This document shows, one piece after another, positions 16,570 to 26,288 of a stretch of DNA of 64,000 nt (the stretch's first letter is position 1; each line of letters opens with the position of its first letter). A program made the translations under genes and the position numbers. The notes under the pieces were generated by a model. It did not search any database and had not been told where the DNA came from. It saw only the letters and a program-made list of their open reading frames with translations. Origin of the DNA: Streptomyces caelestis (GTDB lineage: Bacteria > Actinomycetota > Actinomycetes > Streptomycetales > Streptomycetaceae); contig NZ_JACHNE010000001.1 of the NCBI RefSeq assembly GCF_014205255.1, positions 4,836,001 through 4,900,000 on the forward strand, written 5' to 3'.

Positions 16570-17769
16570 GTGAACGTGCTGGACATCTTGTTGCTGGTCG
16601 CCGCCGTGTGGTTCGCGGTCGTGGGGTACCGCCAGGGGTTCGTCGTCGGCATCCTGTCGGTGATCGGTTTCCTGGGAGGCGGTCTCGTCGCGGTCTACGC
16701 GCTGCCCGTCATCTGGGACGCGATCACGGACAACGCCGAGGTGAACACGACAGCGGCCGTCGTCGCGGTCGTCGTCGTCATCGTCTGCGCCTCCGTCGGC
16801 CAGGCCCTCACCACCCACCTCGGCAACAAGCTGCGCCGGCACATCACCTGGTCCCCCGCCAGGGCCCTGGACGCCACCGGCGGTGCCCTGGTCAACGTCG
16901 TGGCGATGCTCCTGGTCGCCTGGCTGATCGGCTCGGCCCTCGCGGGCACCACCCTGCCGACGCTCGGCAAGGAGGTCCGCAACTCCAAGGTGCTGCTCGG
17001 CGTCTCCCAGGCGCTGCCGGACCAGGCCGCCACCTGGTTCGCCGACTTCTCCTCGGTCCTCGCGCAGAACGGCTTCCCGCAGGTGTTCAGCCCGTTCGCG
17101 AACGAGCCGATCACCGACGTCCAGCCGCCGGACCCGGCCCTGGCCAACAGCCCGGTGGCGACCCGCGCCCAGCGCTCCATCGTCAAGGTCATGGGCACGG
17201 CCCCGAGCTGCGGCAAGGTCCTGGAGGGCACCGGCTTCGTCTTCTCCGACCGCCGTGTCATGACCAACGCGCACGTGGTGGGCGGCGTCGACGAGCCGAC
17301 CGTGCAGATAGGCGGCGAGGGCAAGAAGTACGACGCCACGGTCGTGCTCTACGACTGGCGGCGCGACATCGCCGTACTGGACGTGCCGGACCTCAAGGCG
17401 CCCGCGCTGCGGTTCACCACCGACGACGCGGGCAGCGGCGACGGCGCGATCGTCGCGGGCTTCCCGGAGAACGGGGCGTACGACGTGCGTGCCGCACGCG
17501 TGCGTGGCCGCATCACGGCCAACGGCCCGGACATCTACCACCGCGGCACGGTCCGCCGCGACGTCTACTCCCTCTACGCGACCGTCCGCCAGGGCAACTC
17601 CGGCGGCCCGCTGCTCACCCCCGACGGCAGGGTCAACGGCGTCGTCTTCGCCAAGTCCCTCGACGACGCCGAGACGGGTTACGCGCTGACCGTGGACGAG
17701 ATCCAGGAGGACATCACCAAGGGGCGCACCGCGAACCGGCAGGTGGGCAGCGACAGCTGCGCGCTCTAG
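16570..17769 (+). CDS. CvpA-domain membrane serine protease (MarP-like)
   Basis: The 399-residue protein joins four membrane helices of the colicin V production (CvpA) type (about 5-25, 30-50, 60-80, 100-125) to a periplasmic chymotrypsin-like protease. The triad is visible: His in TNAHVVGG, Asp in RRDIAVLDV and Ser in RQGNSGGPLLTPDG. M. tuberculosis MarP has this architecture and confers acid and oxidative stress resistance. The GTG at 16570 has AGGG 8 nt upstream; a GTG nine bases earlier is possible. A hairpin at 17800 terminates it. Confidence 0.93.
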   Translation: MNVLDILLLVAAVWFAVVGYRQGFVVGILSVIGFLGGGLVAVYALPVIWDAITDNAEVNTTAAVVAVVVVIVCASVGQALTTHLGNKLRRHITWSPARALDATGGALVNVVAMLLVAWLIGSALAGTTLPTLGKEVRNSKVLLGVSQALPDQAATWFADFSSVLAQNGFPQVFSPFANEPITDVQPPDPALANSPVATRAQRSIVKVMGTAPSCGKVLEGTGFVFSDRRVMTNAHVVGGVDEPTVQIGGEGKKYDATVVLYDWRRDIAVLDVPDLKAPALRFTTDDAGSGDGAIVAGFPENGAYDVRAARVRGRITANGPDIYHRGTVRRDVYSLYATVRQGNSGGPLLTPDGRVNGVVFAKSLDDAETGYALTVDEIQEDITKGRTANRQVGSDSCAL

Positions 17770-17799
17770 CCAGGAACGGCTGGGAAACGGCAGCGTCGG

Positions 17800-17823
17800 G
17801 GCGTCACTCGCGAGGGTGACGCC
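17800..17823 (+). terminator. Terminator after membrane protease gene
   Basis: An 8-bp perfect stem GGCGTCAC / GTGACGCC with an 8-nt loop starts 30 bp past the protease stop codon. Confidence 0.65.
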
Positions 17824-18006
17824 TCAGTCGCGTGTGTGGCGCAGACGTACGGAGACCCAGCGGGCCCGGCGGCGGAGGATGCGCGGAATCCCGACCCTGG
17901 GATCCGCGGTCGCCATCTGCGGTGCGCCGCTTCGCTGGTGGGGGTTCGCACCGCCCGCCGAGCGGCGATTGCGGCTTGCGTCACTGTAGTCGTGCGTCCA
18001 GCCCAT
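17824..18006 (-). CDS. Possible small basic protein
   Basis: A 60-residue frame, MGWTHDYSDASRNRRSAGG…, ends RILRRRARWVSVRLRHTRD. The Arg-rich C-terminus and start at ATG 18006 after GGGGT look plausible but there is no strong ribosome site and no recognised domain. It fills part of the 364-bp gap between the protease and the hydrolase; the rest (18007-18133) shows nothing else. Confidence 0.35.
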   Translation of the reverse strand: MGWTHDYSDASRNRRSAGGANPHQRSGAPQMATADPRVGIPRILRRRARWVSVRLRHTRD

Positions 18007-18133
18007 ACCCCGACGTGTGCCCCCGCCTCATGGTCGATAACCGCCCCCGGGGCGCCCAATTGGCCTATGCGCCAGGCAATTGGCCGTTCGTAGGACAAGC
18101 GTTCACGTGCGGGCGCCGGCCGCGGTCACGCGG

Positions 18134-19072
18134 TCACCGATCGGGTTCCGGATCCTTCAGCCAGTTGATGAGCTCCGAGGAGAACGCGACCGGGTCCTCC
18201 TCGTGCGGGAAGTGGCCGAGGCCGTCGAACAGGCGCCAGCGATAGGGGGCTTCGACGTACTCGCCGGATCCGGCCGCGCTGCGCGTGCGCATCACGGGGT
18301 CGAGCGAGCCGTGCAGATGGAGCGTCGGCACGCGCACGGGCCGCTTCATACGGCGGTTGAACTGGATGCCGTCCGGGCGGGCCAGGGAGCGCACCATCCA
18401 GCGGTACGGCTCGACCGCGCAGTGCGCCGCGGAGGGGATGCACATCGCGCGGCGGTACGTCTGGAGCGCCTCTTCCTCCGGCGGGCGCGGCCCGGACCAG
18501 TCCTGGATCAGCCGGGCCACGAGCTCCCCGTCGTCGGCGGTGAGCTGCCGCTCCGGGATCCAGGGCCGCTGGAACCCCCAGATGTGTGAGCCGGCGCGGG
18601 TCTGCTTGACGTCTCGCAGCATGGCCGAGCGCCAGCGCCGCGGATGCGGCATGGACTCCACCGCCAGCCGCCGCACCAGCTTGGGGCGCATCGCGGCGGC
18701 CGTCCACGCGAGGTATCCGCCCAGGTCGTGGCCGACCAGCGCGGCGTCCGGCTCGCCGAGCGAGCGGATGACGCCGGTGACGTCGAGCGCGAGGTTGGCG
18801 GGGTCGTAACCGCGCGGTGTACGGTCGCTGCCCCCGACGCCCCGCAGGTCCATGGCGACGGCCCGGAAGCCCGCGTCGGCGAGCGCCACCAACTGGTGCC
18901 GCCAGGTCCACCAGAACTGCGGGAAGCCGTGCAGCAGCAGCACCAGCGGCCCGTCGCCCAGCTCGGCGATGTGGAAGCGGGCGCCGTTGGCGGCGACGTC
19001 GCGATGGTTCCAGGGGCCGTCCAGCAGCACGGCCGAGGCCGGTTGTGCCGGGGGAGTGGCGGGGTCGGTCAT
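18134..19072 (-). CDS. Alpha/beta hydrolase (epoxide-hydrolase-like)
   Basis: The 312-residue protein has the oxyanion motif LLLHGFPQFWWTWRHQL (about 45-61), the nucleophile elbow ALVGHDLGGYLAW with Asp as nucleophile, and the C-terminal His in FDGLGHFPHEE. An Asp nucleophile within GHDLGG and the HGFPQ loop point to the epoxide hydrolase/haloalkane dehalogenase branch. Its ATG overlaps the stop of the preceding holin-X gene (ATGA), so both are co-translated. Substrate unknown. Confidence 0.9.
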   Translation of the reverse strand: MTDPATPPAQPASAVLLDGPWNHRDVAANGARFHIAELGDGPLVLLLHGFPQFWWTWRHQLVALADAGFRAVAMDLRGVGGSDRTPRGYDPANLALDVTGVIRSLGEPDAALVGHDLGGYLAWTAAAMRPKLVRRLAVESMPHPRRWRSAMLRDVKQTRAGSHIWGFQRPWIPERQLTADDGELVARLIQDWSGPRPPEEEALQTYRRAMCIPSAAHCAVEPYRWMVRSLARPDGIQFNRRMKRPVRVPTLHLHGSLDPVMRTRSAAGSGEYVEAPYRWRLFDGLGHFPHEEDPVAFSSELINWLKDPEPDR

Positions 19073-19557
19073 GACGACGAGCGTGCCACAACGTCGATGA
19101 CCTCGGGGACCCGGTCCTTCGCAAGCTCCGGACGCGGGTGCGGCTTGGCCTTCTGCAGGACGCCCGCGGTCTCCTTCATGGAGGCGGCGACCTTCTGCGG
19201 GCCCTTGCTCTTCTTGGCCTTCTTCGCGAAGACCACGCCGATCAGCGCGAGCACGACCGCGACCAGTACGTTCGCCGCGAAGGACAGCAGGAAGCAGATC
19301 GCGAGGTTCCAGTCGCTCCAGGTGCGGATGCCGTACGCCAGCGCGAAGTTCAGCATCGGCAGGGAGAACAGCAGTACCGCCCCCGCCATCGAGAAGGCGC
19401 CGCCGCTGGTCGCGCCGCGCTTCACGTCCTGCTTGAGCTGCGCCTTCGCCAGCGCGATCTCGTCGTGCACCAGTGCCGACATTTCCGCCGTCGCCGAGGC
19501 GAACAGCTGGCCGATGGTGCGTTCGGCGCCGACCGGGCTGCCGTCGGGTGCGCTCAT
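19069..19557 (-). CDS. Actinobacterial holin-X-type membrane protein
   Basis: The 162-residue protein MSAPDGSPVGAERTIGQLFA… has an amphipathic N-terminal helix (ALVHDEIALAKAQLKQDVKR) and two membrane helices (about 53-75 and 88-110), followed by a basic tail. This is the layout of the 'phage holin family' proteins of actinobacteria, which are chromosomal membrane proteins and not evidence of phage. I chose ATG 19557 because GAGGGAG precedes it; an earlier ATG at 19614 lacks such a site. Confidence 0.88.
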   Translation of the reverse strand: MSAPDGSPVGAERTIGQLFASATAEMSALVHDEIALAKAQLKQDVKRGATSGGAFSMAGAVLLFSLPMLNFALAYGIRTWSDWNLAICFLLSFAANVLVAVVLALIGVVFAKKAKKSKGPQKVAASMKETAGVLQKAKPHPRPELAKDRVPEVIDVVARSSS

Positions 19558-19676
19558 CGCGGTCTCCCTCTTCTGCGTACGGTCCGATGTCCGCGTCTTT
19601 GCCTGACCGGCCACAGTCGTCCGACTGCGTACGGCCTGACTGCGTACGGTCCCGTCCTTTGTACCGTCCCGTCAGA

Positions 19677-21113
19677 TCATGCCGGACGGTGGTGGTCATC
19701 GCCTGCCCCGCCCGGTACTTCGGCAAGCCCGTGCCGCGCGACTGCCTTCTCCTGGGCGATCCGGCGGTGTTCGGCGGCCTTGCGTTCGTAGACATCGGCC
19801 AGCCGCAGGTGGTACGCCGGGTCGTCCTCCTCGTAGATGTCCGGGATGCCGTCGAGGTCCTCGTCGCGTTCCTCGGCCTCCCACAGGCGGCGGTACTTGG
19901 CGTTGCGGATCTTCAGCAGGACCGTCGCGAGTGTCGCGGCGATGAGCGAGCCCAGCAGCACGGCGGCCTTGACCTCGCCGGTCATCGTCTGGTCGCCCTC
20001 AAAGGCGAGGTCACCGATGAGCAGCGAGACGGTGAAGCCGATGCCGGCGAGACTCGCCACCGCGAACACGTCCCCCCAGGCGAGATCCTCGCTGAGCGAG
20101 GCCCGGGTGAAACGGGCCGTCAGCCATGTCCCGCCGAAGATGCCGAGCGTCTTGCCGAGCACCAGCCCGAGGACGACACCGAGGGTCTCCGGCTTGGTGA
20201 ACACGTTGACGAGCGCGCCGCCGGACACGGAGACGCCCGCGCTGAAGAGCGCGAACAGCGGTACGGCCAGCCCTGCCGACAGGGGCCGCACCAGGTGCTC
20301 GATGTGTTCACCGGGGGAGTGGGCCTCGTCCTCGTGGCGGTGGCAGCGCAGCATGAGGCCCATGGCGACACCGGCGATGGTGGCGTGGATGCCGCTGTTG
20401 TACATCAGCGCCCAGACGACCAGCGCGAGCGGCACGTACACGTACCAGCCGCGTGCGCCCTTGCGCAGCAGCAGCCAGAAGAGGGCCAGACCCGCGACGG
20501 CGCCGCCGAGCGCGGCGAAGTTCAGGTCGTCGGTGAAGAACACCGCGATGATCAGGATCGCGAAGAGGTCGTCGACGACGGCGAGGGTGAGCAGGAAGGC
20601 CCGCAGCGCGCTCGGCAGGGACGTGCCGATGACCGCGAGCACGGCGAGCGCGAAGGCGATGTCGGTGGCGGTGGGCACGGCCCAGCCGGCCAGGGAACCG
20701 CCGCCGGTGACGTTGGTGAGGACGTAGACGAGCGCCGGTACGGCCATTCCGCACAGCGCGGCGACGACCGGCAGCGCGGCGGCCTTGGGGTCGCGCAGGT
20801 CGCCCGCGACGAGCTCGCGTTTGAGTTCGACCCCGGCGACGAAGAAGAAGACCGCCAGCAGCCCGTCGGCGGCCCAGTGCGCGACCGACAGGTCCAGGCC
20901 GAGGGCGGCGGGGCCGAAGTGGAAGTGGGAGACGCTCTCGTAGCTGTCGCGCAGCGCGGGGATGTTCGCCCAGAGCAACGCGGTGACCGCGGCGGCGAGC
21001 AGCAGCACCCCGCCGACGGTCTCGGTGCGCAGCGCGTCCGCCACGAACGTCCGCTCGGGGAGGGAGAGCCGGTCGAGAACCTTGCGGGGGGTGGAGGGGC
21101 GGGGCGCGGTCAC
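19677..21113 (-). CDS. nhaA: Na+/H+ antiporter NhaA
   Basis: NhaA exchanges cytoplasmic sodium for two external protons. The 478-residue protein has about eleven to twelve helices and the conserved VPTATDIAFALAVLAVIG and LLTLAVVDDLFAILIIAVFF segments, with the paired Asp residues (VVDD) of the ion site, and MYNSGIHATIAGVAMGLMLR. The C-terminal 60 residues are a charged cytoplasmic tail (EERDEDLDGIPDIYEED). I chose GTG 21113 because GGAGGT lies 7 nt upstream; an ATG at 21149 has no ribosome site. Confidence 0.93.
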   Translation of the reverse strand: MTAPRPSTPRKVLDRLSLPERTFVADALRTETVGGVLLLAAAVTALLWANIPALRDSYESVSHFHFGPAALGLDLSVAHWAADGLLAVFFFVAGVELKRELVAGDLRDPKAAALPVVAALCGMAVPALVYVLTNVTGGGSLAGWAVPTATDIAFALAVLAVIGTSLPSALRAFLLTLAVVDDLFAILIIAVFFTDDLNFAALGGAVAGLALFWLLLRKGARGWYVYVPLALVVWALMYNSGIHATIAGVAMGLMLRCHRHEDEAHSPGEHIEHLVRPLSAGLAVPLFALFSAGVSVSGGALVNVFTKPETLGVVLGLVLGKTLGIFGGTWLTARFTRASLSEDLAWGDVFAVASLAGIGFTVSLLIGDLAFEGDQTMTGEVKAAVLLGSLIAATLATVLLKIRNAKYRRLWEAEERDEDLDGIPDIYEEDDPAYHLRLADVYERKAAEHRRIAQEKAVARHGLAEVPGGAGDDHHRPA

Positions 21114-21197
21114 GTGGGAGACCTCCGGTCGGTGGGCAGGGCTGAACACATGCCGACCAGACTTCCCGGCGCACCATGAAGCAGTTGTTTTTCTTAG

Positions 21198-21222
21198 CTA
21201 GGTAAACATCCTAGGTAAACAT
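21198..21222. promoter_or_regulatory. Direct repeat upstream of nhaA
   Basis: The 12-bp sequence CTAGGTAAACAT occurs twice, at 21198-21209 and 21211-21222, separated by one base, in an AT-rich patch 85 bp before the nhaA start. It resembles regulator-binding repeats but no regulator gene is adjacent. Confidence 0.4.
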
Positions 21223-21260
21223 GGGGCCGAACGCACCCCGGTGATCACCACCAGGGCGCC

Positions 21261-21300
21261 CGAAGGGGCACTCGGCGTCCGACCACCGGGTGCCCCTTCG
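21261..21300 (-). terminator. Terminator after acsA
   Basis: An 11-bp perfect stem CGAAGGGGCAC / GTGCCCCTTCG with an 18-nt loop lies 27 bp beyond the acsA stop codon on the minus strand. Confidence 0.7.
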
Positions 21301-21326
21301 TCCGCAGCGCTATGCCTGAGCGGTGA

Positions 21327-23282
21327 TCAGTCCTCGCTGGGCGCGGCCGGGAGCTTGGCCTGGATCAGGTCCATGACCGTGGAGTCGGTCAGCGTGGTGA
21401 CGTCACCGAGCTGGCGGTTCTCGGCGACGTCCCGCAGCAGACGCCGCATGATCTTGCCGGAGCGGGTCTTGGGCAGCTCGGCCACCGGCAGGATCCGCTT
21501 GGGCTTGGCGATCGGGCCGAGGGCGGTGCCGACGTGGGCGCGCAGCTCGTCGACCAGGGTCTCGGTCTCGGAGGCCGTGCCGCGCAGGATCACGAAGGCG
21601 ACGATCGCCTGCCCGGTCGTCTCGTCCGCCGCGCCGACCACGGCCGCCTCGGCGACCGAGGGGTGGGAGACGAGCGCGGACTCGACCTCGGTGGTGGAGA
21701 TGTTGTGCCCGGAGACGAGCATGACGTCGTCGACCCGGCCGAGCAGCCAGATGTCGCCGTCGTCGTCCTTCTTGGCGCCGTCACCGGCGAAGTACTTGCC
21801 CTCGAAGCGCGACCAGTACGTGTCGATGAACCGCTGGTCGTCGCCCCAGATGGTGCGCAGCATCGACGGCCACGGCTCGGTCAGCACCAGGTAGCCGCCA
21901 CCGCCGTTGGGCACCTCGCCCGCCTCGTCGTCGACGACTGTCGCGGAGATGCCGGGCAGCGGCGTCTGCGCGGAGCCGGGCTTGGTCGCGGTCACGCCCG
22001 GCAACGGGGTGATCATCATCGCGCCGGTCTCGGTCTGCCACCAGGTGTCCACGACCGGGGTGCGGTCGCCGCCGATGTTCTTGCGGTACCAGATCCATGC
22101 CTCGGGGTTGATCGGCTCGCCCACCGAGCCCAGCACCCGCAGGCTGGACAGGTCGAACTTGGCGGGGATGTCGTCGCCCCACTTCATGAACGTACGGATC
22201 GCGGTCGGCGCGGTGTAGAGGATCGTCACGCCGTACTTCTGGACGATCTCCCAGAAGCGGCCCTGGTGCGGGGTGTCGGGCGTGCCCTCGTACATGACCT
22301 GTGTCGCGCCGTTCGCGAGCGGGCCGTAGACGATGTACGAGTGACCGGTGACCCAGCCGACGTCGGCGGTGCACCAGTAGACGTCCGTCTCCGGCTTGAG
22401 GTCGAAGACGGCGTGGTGGGTGTAGGCGGTCTGCGTGAGGTAGCCGCCGGAGGTGTGCAGGATGCCCTTCGGCTTACCCGTGGTGCCCGAGGTGTAGAGG
22501 ATGAACAGCGGGTGCTCGGCGTTGAACGCCTGCGGGATGTGCTCGGCGCTCTGCCGCTGCACGATGTCGTGCCACCACACGTCGCGGCCCTCGGTGAAGG
22601 CGACCTCCTGGCCCGTGCGGCGCACGACCAGGACGTGCTCCACGTTGCCCGCCTTCTCGACCGCCTCGTCCACGGCCGGCTTCAGCGCGGACGGCTTGCC
22701 GCGCCGGTAGCCGCCGTCGGAGGTGATGACCACGCGCGCGTCGGCGTCCTGGATGCGGGTGGCGAGCGCGTCCGAGGAGAAACCGCCGAAGACGACGGAG
22801 TGCGCGGCGCCGATGCGGGCGCAGGCCAGCATCGCGATCGCCGTCTCGGGGATCATCGGCATGTAGACGGCGACCCGGTCGCCGGCCTGAACTCCCAGTT
22901 CCAGCAGGGCGTTGGCGGCCTTGGAGACCTCGTCCTTGAGCTCGGCGTAGGTGATGGCACGGCCGTCGCCGGGCTCGCCCTCGAAGTGGATCGCTACCCG
23001 GTCACCGTGCCCGGCCTCCACGTGCCGGTCGACGCAGTTGTAGGCGACGTTGAGCTCGCCGTCCTTGAACCACTTGGCGAACGGCGGGTTCGACCAGTCG
23101 AGGGTCTCGGTGGGCTCCTTGGCCCAGGTCAGCCGACGGGCCTGCTCGGCCCAGAAGCCGAGCCTGTCAGCCTTGGCCTGTTCATACGCCTCCGCGGTGA
23201 CGTTGGCGTTGGCGGCCAGGTCGGCGGGGGGTGCGAACCTGCGCTCTTCCTTGAGCAGGTTGGCCAGGCTTTCGTTGCTCAC
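21327..23282 (-). CDS. acsA: Acetyl-CoA synthetase
   Basis: AcsA activates acetate to acetyl-CoA through acetyl-AMP. The 651-residue protein has the adenylate-forming motifs [20 protein letters not shown] (about 255-274), [13 protein letters not shown], and the C-terminal [17 protein letters not shown]-type loop (here [14 protein letters not shown]) whose Lys is the site of regulatory acetylation by GNAT enzymes and reversal by sirtuins. GTG 23282 gives the usual start [12 protein letters not shown]; an ATG at 23324 is in frame but gives a non-homologous leader. The 340 bp between this start and the SulP gene holds only GC-rich sequence and presumably the acsA promoter. Confidence 0.96.
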   Translation of the reverse strand: MSNESLANLLKEERRFAPPADLAANANVTAEAYEQAKADRLGFWAEQARRLTWAKEPTETLDWSNPPFAKWFKDGELNVAYNCVDRHVEAGHGDRVAIHFEGEPGDGRAITYAELKDEVSKAANALLELGVQAGDRVAVYMPMIPETAIAMLACARIGAAHSVVFGGFSSDALATRIQDADARVVITSDGGYRRGKPSALKPAVDEAVEKAGNVEHVLVVRRTGQEVAFTEGRDVWWHDIVQRQSAEHIPQAFNAEHPLFILYTSGTTGKPKGILHTSGGYLTQTAYTHHAVFDLKPETDVYWCTADVGWVTGHSYIVYGPLANGATQVMYEGTPDTPHQGRFWEIVQKYGVTILYTAPTAIRTFMKWGDDIPAKFDLSSLRVLGSVGEPINPEAWIWYRKNIGGDRTPVVDTWWQTETGAMMITPLPGVTATKPGSAQTPLPGISATVVDDEAGEVPNGGGGYLVLTEPWPSMLRTIWGDDQRFIDTYWSRFEGKYFAGDGAKKDDDGDIWLLGRVDDVMLVSGHNISTTEVESALVSHPSVAEAAVVGAADETTGQAIVAFVILRGTASETETLVDELRAHVGTALGPIAKPKRILPVAELPKTRSGKIMRRLLRDVAENRQLGDVTTLTDSTVMDLIQAKLPAAPSED

Positions 23283-23622
23283 GGCATCTGCCTTTCCCAG
23301 GGTGTCCGTTGTGTCCCAGGCCACAGCTCATCAGACCCGGGGGTGCGGTGACAAGGGCCGACCGCCAATTGGTTTAGACCTGTCGGGCGGTGGTGTCGGC
23401 AGCCGGCGTCATCCGTACCCACGGACGCCGACCAGGGAAGGTTCAGCCTGTGTAACGCGCGTCACCCATGGGGCGATGCGAGGCGGGGCGGGACGTGGCG
23501 CGCGTGCGGTGGGGTGTGTGGCCCGCGGCCGTCGGGGCCGTGGGCCGTCGGTGCGATGGGGCCGATGGGGCCGTCCGGGTCCACCGGCCCCGCGCGCATG
23601 CCGGGCGCACGTCGTCCCGGGC

Positions 23623-25992
23623 TCACACCGTGAGGTCCGCCTCGCGTACGCGGTCGAAGACGACGCCGTCGTCCGTCTCGGTGAGCAGGTAGGCCTCGGC
23701 CTCCCCCACGTGGAAGTACATCCCGTGCAGCTCCAGGGAGCCCTCGTCGAGGGCCCGGGCCACCGAGTCGTGGGCGCGCAGGTGCTCCAGCTGCTGGACC
23801 ACGTTGGTCAGGGAGAGCTGCTCGACCGCGTCCCCGGGCGCCCGCCCGGCCAGCCTGCCCCCCGGCCGGCTGTCGTCGGCCATGCGCTCCAGGCTCGGCA
23901 ACCCGTGCCGCAGCCACCGCTTCAGCGGTGTCCGGGCGCCGCCGGGCTCGGAGTTGAGCAGCGCCTGCATGGCGCCGCAGCCCGAGTGCCCGCACACCGT
24001 GATGGACCGCACCCGCAGCACGTCCACGGCGTACTCGATCGCGGCCGCCACCGAGTCGTCGCCGCTCTCCTCGCCCGGTCGTGGGACGAGGTTGCCCACG
24101 TTGCGCACGACGAACAGGTCGCCCGGACCACTGGAGGTGATCATCGATGTGACCAGTCGTGAGTCGGCGCAGGTGAGGAAGAGCTGCGACGGCCGCTGCC
24201 CCTCACGCGCCAGCCGGGCCAGCTCGCTGCGCACCAGGGGCGCCGTGTTGCGCTGGAACGCGCTGATGCCACGCGCCAGTTCGTGCCCACTGGTGCCGCC
24301 GGTGCCTGTCGGGTCCGGCTCGGTGCGCTCCGTCCCGTCCGGGGTGTTGCGGGAAGGGGGAGCGGACTGAGGGCGCTCGCACTGGTGGTTGCGCCAGGGC
24401 GTCCAGGGCCGGCAGCGGCAGCCGGTGACGGCCTGGGGCTCGGAGATGCGGGTGCCGGGATGCCGGCCGGTGATCTCGACGGTGCCGCCCTGCGCGGTGT
24501 GCGTCTTCTGCCAGTCCTGCAACGTCTCGTACGCCGCGTGGTCCATGAACGACCCGTCCAGCTCGACGACGGTGTCGGCGCCGGGGGGTACGCGATGCAG
24601 GGCCCGGCTGAGCCGTGGCACCGCGAGGAACGTCAACTGTCCTCTGACGTGTACGTGATGGACTCCTTCCGTCTCTTCGTGCGTGATGCGGGTGCGGGTG
24701 AGGCGTTGCAGGGCGACGCCGACGGCCATGGCGATCCCCAGCGCCACGCCCTGCAGGACGCCGAGGGACACCACGCCGAGGGTCGTGACGGCGTAGACCC
24801 ACACTTCTCGGTGGCGCGTCACCGTGCGGATGTGGTGCAGGGACACCATCTGGATGCCGACGGCCATCACCAGGGCGGCGAGCGAGGCGAGCGGGATGAG
24901 CTCCAGGATCGGGACCATCAGCAGCGTGGCGATCACTACGAGAACGCCGTGCAGCATCGTGGAGTTCCGGCTCACCGCGCCCGCGTGCACATTCGCCGAA
25001 GTCCGCACGGCCACGCCCGCGATGGGCAGTCCGCCGAGCGAGCCGGAGACGATGTTGGCGGCGCCCTGCCCGAGCAGTTCGCGGTCGAGGTCGGAGCGCC
25101 GGACACGGGCGGGCAGGTCCGGGCGGCCGGCCACCAGCTTGTCCACGGCGACCGCGCCGAGCAGTGACTGCACACTGCACACCAGCGTGGTGGTGAGCAC
25201 CGCGGCGAGGAGGCCGAGCACGGGGCCCTCGGGCAGTCCGGCCAGGGCGTGGTTGCTCCAGGACGGCAGGTCGACCTTGGGCAGGCGCAGCCCGGCGAGG
25301 GCGGCGGCCGCGCTGGCTCCGGCGACGGCGACGAGCGCGGCCGGGACCTTGCGCAACAGGCGTCCGGCCCGGCCGGGCAGTCTCGGCCAGAGCAGCAGCA
25401 GCGCCAGGGTCAGCGCGCTCACCGACACGGCCGCGGGGCGCATGTCCGCCAACTGGGCGGGCAGGGCGCGGAGGTTGTCCGGGACGGAGCTCTGCGGTGT
25501 GCCGCCGAGCACGATGTGCAGCTGGGCGACGGCGATGGTGACGCCGATCCCGGCGAGCATGCCGTGCACGATGGCGGGGCTGACGGCGAGGGCGCCACGG
25601 GCCACGCGCAGGCAGCCCAGGCCGAGTTGGGCGAGGCCGGCGAGGACGGTGATGGCGCAGGTCGTCCGCCAGCCGTAGCGCTGGATGAGATCAGCGGTGA
25701 CGACGGTGAGTCCGGCGGCCGGTCCGCTCACCTGGAGCGGGGAGCCGCCGAGCCGTCCGGCGACGAGCCCGCCCACGGCGGCGGCGACGAGGCCGGCCTG
25801 GAGCGGTGCGCCGGTGGCGAGGGCGATGCCCAAGGACAGGGGCAGGGCGATCAGGAAGACCGCGATCGAGGCCGACATGTCGGCACCCGCGATCCGGAAG
25901 CGGCGGGGGCCGCCCGGTGGCGGGCTGTGGGGTGGATGGGTGCGTTCGGTCCGGTTCGGATCGGCGGCACGGGTGGGGACGCAGGCTGACAT
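23623..25992 (-). CDS. SulP transporter fused to beta-carbonic anhydrase
   Basis: The 789-residue protein has three parts. Residues about 35-420 form a SulP anion transporter with 10-12 helices. A STAS-like segment follows (about 440-520). The last 210 residues are a beta-class carbonic anhydrase with zinc ligands in FLTCADSRL and VCGHSGCGAMQAL and the Asp-Arg dyad of CADSR. Such fusions, known in actinobacteria and M. tuberculosis Rv3273, suggest bicarbonate or sulphate uptake coupled to CO2 hydration. The start ATG 25992 follows GGAGGAG; an upstream ATG at 26076 is possible. Confidence 0.94.
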   Translation of the reverse strand: MSACVPTRAADPNRTERTHPPHSPPPGGPRRFRIAGADMSASIAVFLIALPLSLGIALATGAPLQAGLVAAAVGGLVAGRLGGSPLQVSGPAAGLTVVTADLIQRYGWRTTCAITVLAGLAQLGLGCLRVARGALAVSPAIVHGMLAGIGVTIAVAQLHIVLGGTPQSSVPDNLRALPAQLADMRPAAVSVSALTLALLLLWPRLPGRAGRLLRKVPAALVAVAGASAAAALAGLRLPKVDLPSWSNHALAGLPEGPVLGLLAAVLTTTLVCSVQSLLGAVAVDKLVAGRPDLPARVRRSDLDRELLGQGAANIVSGSLGGLPIAGVAVRTSANVHAGAVSRNSTMLHGVLVVIATLLMVPILELIPLASLAALVMAVGIQMVSLHHIRTVTRHREVWVYAVTTLGVVSLGVLQGVALGIAMAVGVALQRLTRTRITHEETEGVHHVHVRGQLTFLAVPRLSRALHRVPPGADTVVELDGSFMDHAAYETLQDWQKTHTAQGGTVEITGRHPGTRISEPQAVTGCRCRPWTPWRNHQCERPQSAPPSRNTPDGTERTEPDPTGTGGTSGHELARGISAFQRNTAPLVRSELARLAREGQRPSQLFLTCADSRLVTSMITSSGPGDLFVVRNVGNLVPRPGEESGDDSVAAAIEYAVDVLRVRSITVCGHSGCGAMQALLNSEPGGARTPLKRWLRHGLPSLERMADDSRPGGRLAGRAPGDAVEQLSLTNVVQQLEHLRAHDSVARALDEGSLELHGMYFHVGEAEAYLLTETDDGVVFDRVREADLTV

Positions 25993-26288
25993 GTTTTTCC
26001 CGTCTCCTCCGGGGCTGCGCGGTCGCGTAACGGGGGCTTCCCGCTCGGGGCGGGGGCCGGTCGCGGCCGTGGTCACGGGTGTGAATCGGCGGGATGAATC
26101 AACGCTCGGTAAACGGATCGTAATGCAGAGTAAAGGGAGGGCATAGACTTTACGGGCAAATGGGCGAATAAATCACGCTGAAGGGTGAAGTGGCCATGTG
26201 ATCGGCTTGTCGCACTAATTCCTTCTCGGTCTCGTGCGAATTTGGCGGCGCTGTCCGCACCCGAGAGAAGGAAGAAGGTGGGCGGAAC

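Noticed and set aside
19069-19557. Phage holin as evidence of prophage
   Set aside because: The family name is misleading: these are chromosomal membrane proteins in most Streptomyces and no phage genes surround it.
23440-23470. GTGTAACGCGCGTCAC upstream of acsA as a Crp site
   Set aside because: The half-sites are two bases too far apart for the GTG-N6-GNCAC motif.
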